A stretch of 43,491 nt of DNA. Origin: Pelagibacteraceae bacterium. Lineage in GTDB: Bacteria > Pseudomonadota > Alphaproteobacteria > HIMB59 > GCA-002718135. This document shows, piece by piece, positions 29,047 through 38,308 of this stretch. Location: contig JAGFWP010000012.1 of assembly GCA_017639935.1 (NCBI GenBank), positions 1 to 43,491 on the forward strand, given 5' to 3'. Position 1 is the stretch's first letter. Each line of letters begins with the position of its first letter. The notes beneath the pieces are model-generated. The model worked only from the letters and a program-made list of their open reading frames with translations, did not search any database and was not told the origin of the DNA. A program made the translations under genes and the position numbers.

Positions 29047-29787
29047 TTAGTCATCCTCAAACAAACAAATAGGTATTGGTTTCATTTTATGTAAATTTAG
29101 TTTTCTGATTTGCATATATTTTTCATAATATTTGCTATCTTTATTGTCCATTGCCTCTTCTATTTGCTTATAAGTTAAACCAAGTTGTCTTTCATCATTG
29201 CGGCCATCATCCCATAAACCATCTGTTGGTTGTGCTTCTATGATATCTTCAATAATGGACATTTTTGATGCTATTTCCCAAACTTGTGTTTTTGTACAAT
29301 CAGCTATAGGAGAAATATCTACCCCGCCATCTCCGTATTTTGTATAAAAACCTACTCCAAAATCTTCAACTTTATTGCCAGTTCCGACAACTAATCCGTT
29401 GTTAGATTGTGCAATTTGATACAAAGTTGTCATTCTTAACCGTGAACGGGAATTAGCAAAAGCAAGGTTATTTTTGAAATCTTGCATACTTTCTTCAAAA
29501 GAAAAAAAAATACTATCCAAACTAATTTCTCTGGTGATAACATTCTCAAAGTTGGATTTAAGCCAATCTAGATGTTTGATGCTTAAATCATGTTGTTTAT
29601 GATTTTGCTTAATAGGCATTGAAACTGCTATCGTTTTTAAACCAGTTTTGGCTGATAAAGTGCTAGTAACTGCTGAATCAACGCCACCAGATACACCTAT
29701 AACAAGAGTTACTGGCTGATATTTAATTGTATTACAATATTGCTTTATCCAATCAAGAATATATTGAATTCTTACCTCTGTTTTCAT
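29047..29787 (-). CDS. nadE: NAD+ synthase (ammonia-dependent type)
   Basis: Amidates nicotinic acid adenine dinucleotide to NAD. The 246-residue protein has only the ATP pyrophosphatase domain, with PP-loop GVSGGVDSAV (31-40), GTGNKVEDFGVGFYTKYGDGG and the PTDGLWDDGRNDE segment. It lacks the N-terminal nitrilase glutaminase domain, so it should use ammonia or a partner. gltX follows without any spacer. Confidence 0.93.
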   Translation of the reverse strand: MKTEVRIQYILDWIKQYCNTIKYQPVTLVIGVSGGVDSAVTSTLSAKTGLKTIAVSMPIKQNHKQHDLSIKHLDWLKSNFENVITREISLDSIFFSFEESMQDFKNNLAFANSRSRLRMTTLYQIAQSNNGLVVGTGNKVEDFGVGFYTKYGDGGVDISPIADCTKTQVWEIASKMSIIEDIIEAQPTDGLWDDGRNDERQLGLTYKQIEEAMDNKDSKYYEKYMQIRKLNLHKMKPIPICLFEDD

Positions 29788-29809
29788 AAATAATTATATA
29801 GCAGTAATA

Positions 29810-31186
29810 TTATATTTTGGAAGTCTGCTGGATTCTTATTCTTTCTTCTTTTAGGAATTCAGACATTAAAAAAGCTAATTCTAAAGACTGTGAAGCATTT
29901 AAGCGGGGATCACAATAAGTATGATATCTGCTCTTTAAATCACTTTCTTTAATCTCTTGAACGCCTCCAATGCATTCTGTCACGTCCTGACCTGTCATCT
30001 CTATATGTATTCCTCCGGGATATGTCCCCTCAGCCCTGTGAATATTAAAGAATTGTTCAATTTCTGAAATAATATTTGTTAGTGCCCTAGTCTTATATCC
30101 ATTTGATGCTTTAATTGTATTTCCATGCATTGGATCACATGCCCAGACTACTTTTTTTCCTTCCTTGCTAATTGAAGAGATTAAAGGAGGTAATTTTGAA
30201 GAAATTTTTTCAGCACCCATTCTACAAATTAGAGTCATTCTTCCTTCAGTATTATTTGGGTTTATAGTGTCGATAATCTTAACAAGCTCATCGGTGTTGG
30301 TTGTTGGGCCTACTTTTATTCCGATTGGATTTGAAATTCCCCTAACAAATTCAACATGCGCACCATCCAATTGACGGGTTCGGTCACCTACCCAAAGCAT
30401 ATGGGCGGAAACATCGTACCACCTACCGGTTGTGCTATCTATTCTAGTCATTGCTTCTTCAAAAGGCAATAAAAGTGCTTCATGGCTTGTGAAAAAATCT
30501 GTTTCACTCATTTGTCTAACATTTTGATCATTAATTCCACAGGCTTCCATAAAGATTAAACATTCATTAATTCTCTTTGCCATTTCTTCAAATTTTTCTT
30601 TTGATTGACCTTCATCAACATAATTTAAATTCCATTGGTGAATTTGTTTTAAATTTGCAAACCCCCCTTGAGCAAAAGCTCTAAGTAAATTTAAAGTTGC
30701 GGCAGACTGATTATAAGCTTGAATTAATCGTTGGGGGTTGGATTCTCTTGAATTTTCATCAAAATCGATTTTGTTAATAATATCACCTTTATAAGAAGGA
30801 AGTGAGATATCATTTTTCACTTCTGTTTCCTGCGAGCGAGGTTTAGCAAATTGACCTGCTATCCTACCAACCTTAACTACAGGGCATGATGCTCCGAAAG
30901 TTAAAACGACAGACATTTGAAGTATAACTTTAAATAAATCACGTATGTTATTTGGATTAAACTCAGTAAAACTTTCTGCGCAATCGCCTCCTTGAAGTAA
31001 AAAAGCTCTTCCATTTACAACTTCAGCAAGTTGCTTTTCAAGATTTCTAGCCTCACCAGCAAAAACTAAGGGAGGGTATCTTGATATTTTTTTCAAAACT
31101 GATTCTAACGCTGCTTCATCCTTATAAATTGGTAAGTGCTTTGCTGGTTTGTTTTTCCAACTACTTAATTTCCAATCTTTATTCAT
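29810..31186 (-). CDS. 3-deoxy-7-phosphoheptulonate synthase, class II
   Basis: Catalyses the entry step of the shikimate pathway from PEP and erythrose 4-phosphate. The 458-residue sequence is the plant/alphaproteobacterial class II type, with [12 protein letters not shown] (metal ligand Cys69), [29 protein letters not shown], and the metal site in ACDPMHGNT. The start ATG lies inside a 23-bp tandem duplication (31164-31209), described separately. It follows glmU by 76 bases. Confidence 0.96.
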   Translation of the reverse strand: MNKDWKLSSWKNKPAKHLPIYKDEAALESVLKKISRYPPLVFAGEARNLEKQLAEVVNGRAFLLQGGDCAESFTEFNPNNIRDLFKVILQMSVVLTFGASCPVVKVGRIAGQFAKPRSQETEVKNDISLPSYKGDIINKIDFDENSRESNPQRLIQAYNQSAATLNLLRAFAQGGFANLKQIHQWNLNYVDEGQSKEKFEEMAKRINECLIFMEACGINDQNVRQMSETDFFTSHEALLLPFEEAMTRIDSTTGRWYDVSAHMLWVGDRTRQLDGAHVEFVRGISNPIGIKVGPTTNTDELVKIIDTINPNNTEGRMTLICRMGAEKISSKLPPLISSISKEGKKVVWACDPMHGNTIKASNGYKTRALTNIISEIEQFFNIHRAEGTYPGGIHIEMTGQDVTECIGGVQEIKESDLKSRYHTYCDPRLNASQSLELAFLMSEFLKEERIRIQQTSKI

Positions 31187-31209
31187 ATTAATTTACAATC
31201 TTTATTCAT
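31164..31209 (-). repeat. 23-bp tandem duplication over the DAHP synthase start codon
   Basis: Two adjacent 23-bp units, minus-strand 31209-31187 and 31186-31164, match at 21 of 23 positions. Both begin ATGAATAAAGATTG. The downstream copy is the true gene start. The upstream copy opens an eight-codon frame, MNKDCKLI, whose TGA overlaps the true ATG as ATGA. Confidence 0.9.
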
Positions 31210-31262
31210 AAAATTAGACAGCGTATTAGACCTTCTTGAATCCTCAAACAAGATTAAACTTT

Positions 31263-32564
31263 CTATTTTTTTCTTGTTTTCTTTGAAATTACTAATTTAT
31301 CATGTCCTACAACTAATGAATTACTAGGAATATTTCTCGTAATTACACTCCCTGCTCCTGTTTTTGAATTTCTCTCAATTATTAAAGGCGCAACAAGTGA
31401 AGTGTTAGATCCAATAAAAACTTTATCTTCTATGATAGTTTTATTTTTCTTCTTCCCATCATAATTGCAAGTAATAGTTCCTGCACCGATATTAATATTT
31501 TTTCCCAATATGCTATCACCAATATAACTAAGATGCGGTATTGTGCATTTATTTCCAATTTTAGAATTTTTTATTTCTACAAAATTACCAATTTTAACAT
31601 TCTCTCCTATCACACTTCCAGGTCTGAGTCGTGCAAACGGCCCTATTGATGAACCTTTGCCAATTAATGAAGATTCAAGAACAGAATGGCTTTTAACAAT
31701 AACTTGATTTTTTATTTTTACTCCATTTTTTATAAAAACAAATGGCTCTATTATAGAATTTTTTCCTACTTGAGTGTCATAGCTAACTCTTACAGTTTTA
31801 GGATTTATAATTTTAACCCCTTTTTCAATTAGATTTCCTATTAGTAAATTCTGATAGATTTCATCAATTTTATTAAAATCATCTAAGGTATTAATGCCCA
31901 GCATTTCTTCTTCTTTACATAAAATATATTGAAAACTTTTTCTATTTTGATGACAGATAGCAAATATGTCAGGAAGATATTTTTCTCTTTTTTTGTTTTT
32001 ATTACTTATTTTATTAATGAATGAATATAATAATTCATATTTACATAACATTATTCCAGCATTACAAAGTGAAATTTTCTTAATTTTTGAATTGGCGTTA
32101 AGTTCTTCTACCACAGATTCCACTTTTTTTCCCTTAGTGATTACTCTGCCATAACCAAATGGATCTGTTGAATCAAAAGCTATCATCAATCCAGGTAATT
32201 TATCTTTTATGAAAATATTAGTTGCTTTTTTTAAAGTGGATAAAGTTATTAAAGGTACATCACCAAATAAAATCAAAATATTTGTTTTTTTTTTAATTAA
32301 TTTTTTAGCTGATAGTACAGCATCTGCTGTTCCATTCTGATTTTTTTGAAGAGCAAATTTACAATTATTAAAGCGTTTTTTAAGACTATTAATATTAGTT
32401 TTATTACAAACAAATATAATATTGTTTTTTGAAATTTTCTTAGCCTTATTATAAATGTGATCAATGACTGGTAAACCTGCTAACTCATAAAAAATTTTTG
32501 ATTTATTGCTCTTAAATCTAGAACTTTTACCTGCAGTCAAAATAAGTGTAGTTATATTGGTCAT
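31263..32564 (-). CDS. glmU: Bifunctional GlcNAc-1-phosphate uridyltransferase / glucosamine-1-phosphate acetyltransferase
   Basis: Makes UDP-GlcNAc for peptidoglycan and lipopolysaccharide. The 433-residue protein has the nucleotidyltransferase domain first (LTAGKSSRFKSNKSK at 9-23; FGDVPLI) and a left-handed beta-helix acyltransferase domain after about residue 240. The latter contains FARLRPGSVIG, HLSYIGDS and AGTITCNYDGKKKNKT. Length is near the usual 450. It lies 48 bases downstream of the ParA-like gene on the same strand. Confidence 0.95.
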   Translation of the reverse strand: MTNITTLILTAGKSSRFKSNKSKIFYELAGLPVIDHIYNKAKKISKNNIIFVCNKTNINSLKKRFNNCKFALQKNQNGTADAVLSAKKLIKKKTNILILFGDVPLITLSTLKKATNIFIKDKLPGLMIAFDSTDPFGYGRVITKGKKVESVVEELNANSKIKKISLCNAGIMLCKYELLYSFINKISNKNKKREKYLPDIFAICHQNRKSFQYILCKEEEMLGINTLDDFNKIDEIYQNLLIGNLIEKGVKIINPKTVRVSYDTQVGKNSIIEPFVFIKNGVKIKNQVIVKSHSVLESSLIGKGSSIGPFARLRPGSVIGENVKIGNFVEIKNSKIGNKCTIPHLSYIGDSILGKNINIGAGTITCNYDGKKKNKTIIEDKVFIGSNTSLVAPLIIERNSKTGAGSVITRNIPSNSLVVGHDKLVISKKTRKK

Positions 32565-32611
32565 ATTATTTTGCTTTGGTAAATAAACTAATTATTTGTT
32601 AGTTGAATAAA

Positions 32612-33244
32612 CTAAAGATTTCTTAAAATTTCATTGCCTAGATTAATTATTTCTTTTGATGCGTCAGAATTAACACTAATATCAACCACCCCTCTTCCTA
32701 CAGAAAAAGTTTCTGCATAAATTGTTTTGCTTGAAATTCGTGAACGCGCAATTCTAGCTCCGGCATACCTTAAACGCAATATCATTGCCTCAGTTAATCG
32801 AACTCTCGGCAATACCCTATTTAAAACAACTGTTGATTTTTTTCTTTCTTGTTTTGTTAAATTTAAAAATGGTATGGTTGCCATCAAATCCACGGGGCTC
32901 GGCATCACAGGAACAAATACCCTGTCTGCATTCTTGACTATTTGTATCGTATCGTAGGTAATTGAAGGAGGACTATCTATTATGATGAAGTTATATTTTC
33001 TTTTTATATTCTTGATGTCTTCGCCTAAACTATGTGAATTATAGGGAAGCACATCAATGCCAATCTCTCCTTCTCCGTAGTATTTTTTTCGTGCCTCAAT
33101 CCAGTATGTAAGGCTTTTTTGATGATCTCCATCGATTACTGCAACTTTATACTGACTATTGCTCCAAAGTACTGCAAGATTTGCGGATAATGTGGTTTTG
33201 CCTGTTCCGCCTTTTTGATTTGTGAATGCTAAAACTTTACCCAT
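32612..33244 (-). CDS. Orphan ParA/MinD-type ATPase
   Basis: A 210-residue P-loop ATPase with the deviant Walker A KGGTGKTT (11-18), switch/Walker A' VIDGDHQKS and Walker B IIIDSPPS. It is short, lacks a DNA-binding N-terminal extension, and has no ParB or parS nearby. Orphan ParA proteins of this size position cargo such as chemosensory clusters or carboxysomes, or act in chromosome partition. The cargo cannot be told from this window. It is divergent from the Sua5-like gene across 50 bases. Confidence 0.82.
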   Translation of the reverse strand: MGKVLAFTNQKGGTGKTTLSANLAVLWSNSQYKVAVIDGDHQKSLTYWIEARKKYYGEGEIGIDVLPYNSHSLGEDIKNIKRKYNFIIIDSPPSITYDTIQIVKNADRVFVPVMPSPVDLMATIPFLNLTKQERKKSTVVLNRVLPRVRLTEAMILRLRYAGARIARSRISSKTIYAETFSVGRGVVDISVNSDASKEIINLGNEILRNL

Positions 33245-33294
33245 GATAAAATAAACTTATTATGTTAATAAGATAATATCAATTTTATTAACTT

Positions 33295-34248
33295 ATGAAA
33301 CCTATTTTAAACAAAAATGATGTGGAAATTAATATAAAAAAGGCCAAAAAAATATTAGAAAACGGCGATCTAGTTATTTTTCCAACGGAAACTGTTTATG
33401 GCTTGGGAGGAAATGCTATCGATGAAAATGCTATCAAAAAGATTTATAAAATCAAAAATCGCCCAAGTAATAATCCATTAATTTGTCATTTTAAAAACAT
33501 TGATAGTATTGAAAAAGATTTTGTGATTAATGATAAATCTTATGAACTTGCAAACCAATTCTGGCCTGGCCCTTTAACGCTTATTTTGGAAAAAAAAGAG
33601 ACTTCAAATATAAGTCCAATACTTTCTAATCATAAAAAATTTGTTGCTTGTAGGATTCCAAAACATCCTACAGCACAAAAATTGCTTCAAAATCTTGAAT
33701 TTCCCATAGCAGCGCCAAGCGCTAATATTTCTACAAAACTCTCCTCTACAAGAATAATTCACTTATCAAAAAAACTAAAAGATAATATTTTTCTTCTAGA
33801 TGGTGGAAAAAGTTTCTATGGCCTGGAATCCACTATTATTAATGCCTGCAATGGCAATCCAAAAATATTACGTTTAGGGAGTATAACTTTAGAAGTTATT
33901 GAAAAAATAATTCCAAATATTATTTTAGAAAATCATAGCAATTTTTCAAACCTGTCTCCCGGACAACAGATAAAGCACTATTCCCCGAATCTACCCTTGA
34001 GAATAAATGCAAATTCAGTTTTGAAAGACGAGGCTTTATTGAATTTTGGAACTAATAATTTAAAATCTGAAATTATGGAACTTAACTTAAGTACTTCAGG
34101 AAATTTAGAAGAGGCTGGTAAAAATCTTTATGATTTTTTACATATATTAGATAATTCACAAAGTATCGGCATCGCTGTAGCGCCAGTACCTGATCATAAT
34201 TTGGGAAAAACTATTAATGATAGACTGACAAGGGCTTCAAAAAGCTAA
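33295..34248 (+). CDS. L-threonylcarbamoyladenylate synthase, Sua5 type
   Basis: Makes the TC-AMP intermediate for t6A37 tRNA modification. The 317-residue sequence has the YrdC domain (VIFPTETVYGLGGNA, KNRPSNNPLICH, FPIAAPSANIS), followed by a linker with SPGQQIKHYSPNLPL and a small C-terminal Sua5 domain. That makes it the long Sua5 form rather than TsaC. It converges on the FAD oxidase gene with a 4-base overlap. Confidence 0.94.
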   Translation: MKPILNKNDVEINIKKAKKILENGDLVIFPTETVYGLGGNAIDENAIKKIYKIKNRPSNNPLICHFKNIDSIEKDFVINDKSYELANQFWPGPLTLILEKKETSNISPILSNHKKFVACRIPKHPTAQKLLQNLEFPIAAPSANISTKLSSTRIIHLSKKLKDNIFLLDGGKSFYGLESTIINACNGNPKILRLGSITLEVIEKIIPNIILENHSNFSNLSPGQQIKHYSPNLPLRINANSVLKDEALLNFGTNNLKSEIMELNLSTSGNLEEAGKNLYDFLHILDNSQSIGIAVAPVPDHNLGKTINDRLTRASKS

Positions 34249-35567
34249 TTTAAACTAAAAAAATCTTTTATTTTGTAATAGATAATTGCAGAAGCATAAA
34301 TAGGTCTACGCATAATATCGCCGCCAGGTATTGAAAGATGCTTTATCTTCTTAAAGAAATTAAAACGTTCTGACTTTCCAGATATTTTTTCCGCTATCAA
34401 TTTTCCAGCAAGCGTACTCAATGCTAATCCATGGCCAGAGTATGCATGGGCATATATAATTTTTTCTTCCATTAATGTGCCAAAACTTGGAAGACGATTT
34501 ACAGTAATAGCCAAAGTGCCTCCCCAAGAATAATCTATTTTATATTTTTTAAGCATTGGAAAAACTCTATACATTCTTTGCTGCACAAATTTCATAGAGT
34601 TATGAGTAAATCTTGATGTAAAAGTTTCTCCTCCGCCGAAAAGAAGTCGCCAATCTTCTGAAAAACGATAATAATCAATTATAAATCTTGTATCCGAAAC
34701 CGCATAGTTATTTTTGATTATTTCTCTTGCCTTCTCTTCTCCTAATGGTTCGGTAGCAATCACATAATTATTGATTGGCATAAATTTATTTCTAATATTT
34801 CCCAAAAGTTTGTCTAAATATCCATTGCAACATACAATCACTTTTTTAGCCTTTATAATTTTAAACTCTGAATAAACTTTTACACCATCTCGATCTTTCA
34901 ATATTTTGGTAACGGGTGTATTTTCATAAATTCTAACTTTCAACTTAACCAACTCATTTGCTAATCCTAATAACAACTTTAATGGATTCAAATGATAATT
35001 ATCATTATTTAACAAGCCAGAATTATAAATATCACTATTAATCTCTTCTTTAATTTCATATTTGTTGAAAAATTTATATCCATCATAATTGTAATGCTTG
35101 TGCATATGATCTATTTCAAAATGAAAATCATCCATATTTCGCTTTGAAAATCCTGCATGTATGACTCCTTTTTGTAAGGCACACTGAATATTGTATTTTG
35201 AAATTAATTTTGTTGTTTCGCTCACAGCCTCCAGTCCAAGATTCCACAACTCTTTTGCATGCTCAAAACCTAACTTTTTTTCAATAAAGAACTGATCTTT
35301 TCGCATGCCAATGCCAAGCTGACCTCCATTCCTTCCTGAAGCCCCCCAACCCAAAGTTCTTGCCTCACATAATGCTACAGAATATCCTTCTTTAGCAAGA
35401 TTCAGAGCACTTGATATTCCTGTTAATCCACCGCCAATAACACATAAATCTATATCAAGATTATTCTCTAACCTTTCACTAAATTCAAAAGGTTTTACAG
35501 AGTTTTTATAAAAACTTCCTTCTTCATTATCGTGTTGTTCATATGTTTTTTTTTTGATAAAGGTCAT
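34245..35567 (-). CDS. FAD-dependent amine oxidase, PuuB/OrdL-like (DAO family)
   Basis: A 440-residue flavoprotein with the dinucleotide motif VIGGGLTG (43-50) and the flavin-contact block GWGASGRNGGQLG typical of gamma-glutamylputrescine oxidase and related DAO enzymes. PuuB oxidises gamma-glutamylputrescine to the aldehyde with release of ammonia and peroxide. It diverges from the PuuA-like gene across 79 bases, which fits the puu pathway. Glycine oxidase, sarcosine oxidase or another N-substituted amine oxidase cannot be excluded. Confidence 0.85.
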   Translation of the reverse strand: MTFIKKKTYEQHDNEEGSFYKNSVKPFEFSERLENNLDIDLCVIGGGLTGISSALNLAKEGYSVALCEARTLGWGASGRNGGQLGIGMRKDQFFIEKKLGFEHAKELWNLGLEAVSETTKLISKYNIQCALQKGVIHAGFSKRNMDDFHFEIDHMHKHYNYDGYKFFNKYEIKEEINSDIYNSGLLNNDNYHLNPLKLLLGLANELVKLKVRIYENTPVTKILKDRDGVKVYSEFKIIKAKKVIVCCNGYLDKLLGNIRNKFMPINNYVIATEPLGEEKAREIIKNNYAVSDTRFIIDYYRFSEDWRLLFGGGETFTSRFTHNSMKFVQQRMYRVFPMLKKYKIDYSWGGTLAITVNRLPSFGTLMEEKIIYAHAYSGHGLALSTLAGKLIAEKISGKSERFNFFKKIKHLSIPGGDIMRRPIYASAIIYYKIKDFFSLN

Positions 35568-35646
35568 AATGTTAAATGCGGACAGTAATATCGCAATTTT
35601 TTTTATAAATAAGAATTACATATTTTATTAATAATATCAATTATCC

Positions 35647-37014
35647 ATGATAAACAAATTTGAAAATTGGTTAAAAGAGAATTCTATAACTGAAGTGGAA
35701 TGTTTAGTGCCAGACTTAGGCGGCATTGCCAGAGGAAAAATACTTCCTTCAGATAAATTCATTAGAGGTTTGAAAGATGATAGCCATAGGCTTCCCCAAT
35801 CTATTTTTATTCAAACAATCTCTGGAGGCTATGCAACAGAAGATGATGAAGAATTGCCAATAGATGTTTATAACCCAACTGATATTGACGTAATTCTAAG
35901 ACCTGACTTTAACTCTATTCGTCCAGTCCCTTGGTATGAAGATCCTACGGCACAAATCATATGTGATGCGGTTAATTTAAATGGATCTCTAGTAATTAAC
36001 TCAAGTCGTGCAGTTTTAAAAAAAATCTTAAAAATGTTTGATGATGAAAATTATAAGCCCGTAGTTTCACCAGAAGTTGAATTTTATCTAGTAAAACCAA
36101 ATCCTGATTCTGACTATCCTTTAGAAGTGCCCATAGGACAATCAGGAAGAAAGGAAACTGGTAAACAGTCTTATGGAATTGATGCTATAAATGAATTTGA
36201 TCCTTTATTTGAAGATGTCTACAACTATTGTGAAGAGCAGGATATTGAAATAGATACAATAAATCACGAGAGCGGATCTGCGCAAATGGAAATAAATTTT
36301 CAACACGGCGATCCACTGGAATTAGCTGATCAAGTGTTTCTTTTTAAACGAACACTGAGACAGACAGCTATCAAACACAAACTGTATGCAACATTCATGG
36401 CAAAACCTATTGAAAATCAGCCTGGAAGTGCGATGCATCTTCATCAATCATTATATTATAAAAAAAATGATAAAAATGTTTTTTATAATAAGAAAAATAC
36501 TATTTCTCAGACAATGAAAAATTACATTGGGGGCCTGCAAGAATACACTCCAAAATTAATGCCGATTCACGCACCCAACGTAAATTCTTATCGACGTTTA
36601 TTTGCTACATGGGATGCTCCGCGAAACACAAAATGGGGTATTGGCAATAGATCCTGTGGTTTTAGAGTCCCTTCAACTGAAGAAATAAGTATGCGCATAG
36701 AGAATCGCATATCAGGATCAGACACGAACCCCTACCTTGTATTTGCTGCAAATTTAGCAGCAGGTTATTTAGGTTTGAAAAATAAAATTAAACCCTCAGA
36801 AGAAACCAAAAAAAGTGTTTATGACAATAAAAAAAGCTCTCTTCCAAAAAATATGGAGGAAGCAATTTCATTGTTTGAAAAAGATGAGCAAATAACAGAA
36901 GTGTTTAATCAAAAATTTATTAGAACTATAGCTGCAATAAGAAGAGTTGAATACCAAGCATATTTGAAAGTGATTAGTTCTTGGGAAAGAGAGTTTTTAT
37001 TATTAAATGTATGA
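35647..37014 (+). CDS. Glutamine synthetase family protein, PuuA-like (gamma-glutamylpolyamine synthetase)
   Basis: A 455-residue GS-fold ligase with metal/ATP-site blocks SPEVEFYLV, HESGSAQMEINF, MAKPIENQPGSAMHLHQS and the arginine-rich RRLFATWDAPRNTKWGIGNRS. The N-terminal LVPDLGGIARGK and the AQMEINF form fit PuuA-like enzymes rather than GlnA, which has different adenylylation and N-terminal regions. PuuA couples glutamate to putrescine. Flanking PuuB-like oxidase genes support a gamma-glutamylated amine route. Its stop directly abuts the convergent Rieske gene. Confidence 0.87.
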   Translation: MINKFENWLKENSITEVECLVPDLGGIARGKILPSDKFIRGLKDDSHRLPQSIFIQTISGGYATEDDEELPIDVYNPTDIDVILRPDFNSIRPVPWYEDPTAQIICDAVNLNGSLVINSSRAVLKKILKMFDDENYKPVVSPEVEFYLVKPNPDSDYPLEVPIGQSGRKETGKQSYGIDAINEFDPLFEDVYNYCEEQDIEIDTINHESGSAQMEINFQHGDPLELADQVFLFKRTLRQTAIKHKLYATFMAKPIENQPGSAMHLHQSLYYKKNDKNVFYNKKNTISQTMKNYIGGLQEYTPKLMPIHAPNVNSYRRLFATWDAPRNTKWGIGNRSCGFRVPSTEEISMRIENRISGSDTNPYLVFAANLAAGYLGLKNKIKPSEETKKSVYDNKKSSLPKNMEEAISLFEKDEQITEVFNQKFIRTIAAIRRVEYQAYLKVISSWEREFLLLNV

Positions 37015-37015
37015 T

Positions 37016-38248
37016 TTAGTCTAAAGCTAGTTCCAAATGTTTTAAATACCAGGATTTAAATTTTTCAAGACCTTTTTCCATTTGAGATAAAGGTCCTGGC
37101 ATATATTTACTTGAAAGAACTCCTTTTTGATTATCTTCAATAATTCTTTTATCTGCTTTTGTTGTTTCGTCCCACATCCATATCATTTCACTAAGATCAT
37201 AATCTTTTCCCTCTTTAGCGTCTTTATGCACTAACCAAATCAGTTCAACGTCTGTCTGCAATGTTGATTTTGGAATAAAAGTAAACAAAGTCGCGAAATC
37301 ATTACACATAAGAAGACTGTTAAAAGGAGAGGTTCCAACTGAAGTATATCCTCTGTCATACTCCTTAAACTTGCCCATCAATTTAGCTATAGGTTTTCCT
37401 TTTTTTGTTTCTGTAAACTTTCCTTTTTTTAAAGGTGTTCTTTCCGCACTTCTAGAGTATTTGTTAAATTCTTTTTCAGCATACTCACCGGTAAGATGAC
37501 CTAATTTTTTTACTTTTTCATTCCATTCATTCAGAATTTTATTAAATTTTTCAGAAGCAGGGCCGGTTCCACTTCCAGCTCCGTAAGACAATATATACTC
37601 CGGATCATGCACTGAACAATATTCTGGATGAGAAGGCTGGCAATGATAACATTCGTGAAAATTATCCAATGCCAACTTCCAATTTCCATCTGTTGGATAT
37701 ATTTTTCTAAAAGCTATTTTTGCTTTCCCTAATTCATGAAATTCAATATATTTTCTTGTAGGTTCAATGAATTCTTCAAAATCACAAGGATTTTCAGATA
37801 AATTAATAAAAATTAATCCCTCAAACACTTTTAGATTGCATTTGTGAAGACTCCATTCATCTTTGTTAAAATCTTCTTCCATTAACCTTGCTGATTTAAT
37901 TGTCCCATCCAAGTTAAAACTCCAAGCATGATAAGGGCATAATAGAAGTTTCTTATTGCCTTCTGTTTCAAGACAAATGTGAGATCCTCTATGCCTGCAT
38001 ACATTATAATGCGCGTGAATAATATTTTCCTTGTCTCTAATTATAATCATTGATTCATTGCCTATATCAAATAGAAAATAATCTCCTATATTTGGAATTC
38101 TTGACGTATGGCCAACAAAGACCCATTGTTTAGAAAAAATATTCTTGATATCTAGATCAAAAATTTTATCATTCACATAAAAAGGTCGATCAAGAGAGTG
38201 ATTAATTTTTTGATGTTTTATAAGATCTTTAATTTGAATATTATTCAC
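37016..38248 (-). CDS. Rieske non-haem iron oxygenase, alpha subunit
   Basis: A 410-residue ring-hydroxylating-type oxygenase. The Rieske 2Fe-2S ligands are Cys84-x-His86 and Cys104-x2-His107 (CRHRGSH, CPYHAWS). The catalytic iron site is DNFHECYHCQPSHPEY, with His202, His207 and the bridging acidic/amide residues 195-199; a late Asp in the segment DKRIIEDNQ is the likely third ligand. The overall pattern resembles choline, carnitine and glycine-betaine oxygenases, which act on quaternary or methylated amines, more than aromatic dioxygenases. Its reductase is not encoded nearby. Divergent from the second FAD oxidase. Confidence 0.88.
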   Translation of the reverse strand: MNNIQIKDLIKHQKINHSLDRPFYVNDKIFDLDIKNIFSKQWVFVGHTSRIPNIGDYFLFDIGNESMIIIRDKENIIHAHYNVCRHRGSHICLETEGNKKLLLCPYHAWSFNLDGTIKSARLMEEDFNKDEWSLHKCNLKVFEGLIFINLSENPCDFEEFIEPTRKYIEFHELGKAKIAFRKIYPTDGNWKLALDNFHECYHCQPSHPEYCSVHDPEYILSYGAGSGTGPASEKFNKILNEWNEKVKKLGHLTGEYAEKEFNKYSRSAERTPLKKGKFTETKKGKPIAKLMGKFKEYDRGYTSVGTSPFNSLLMCNDFATLFTFIPKSTLQTDVELIWLVHKDAKEGKDYDLSEMIWMWDETTKADKRIIEDNQKGVLSSKYMPGPLSQMEKGLEKFKSWYLKHLELALD

Positions 38249-38272
38249 AATAATTAATATATTATATTATTG

Positions 38273-38290
38273 ATTGAATAAGCATTCAAT
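38273..38290. promoter_or_regulatory. 18-bp palindromic operator candidate between Rieske and FAD oxidase genes
   Basis: ATTGAATAAGCATTCAAT is a perfect 7-4-7 inverted repeat in the 60-base divergent gap. It covers the -35 element and part of the spacer of the FAD oxidase promoter, so a dimeric regulator bound here should block that promoter and could affect the Rieske gene starting 25 bases away. The dyad shape fits many TetR or GntR sites; no regulator gene is in the window. Confidence 0.6.
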
Positions 38291-38302
38291 GAAATTTATA
38301 AT
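38274..38302 (+). promoter_or_regulatory. Sigma70-type promoter giving a predicted leaderless mRNA
   Basis: TTGAAT (38274-38279), a 17-base spacer, then a perfect TATAAT (38297-38302). Counting -10 as positions -12 to -7 puts +1 at 38309, the A of the FAD oxidase ATG. No Shine-Dalgarno sequence could exist on such a transcript. Good match by eye, not scored. Confidence 0.6.
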
Positions 38303-38308
38303 TAAACA

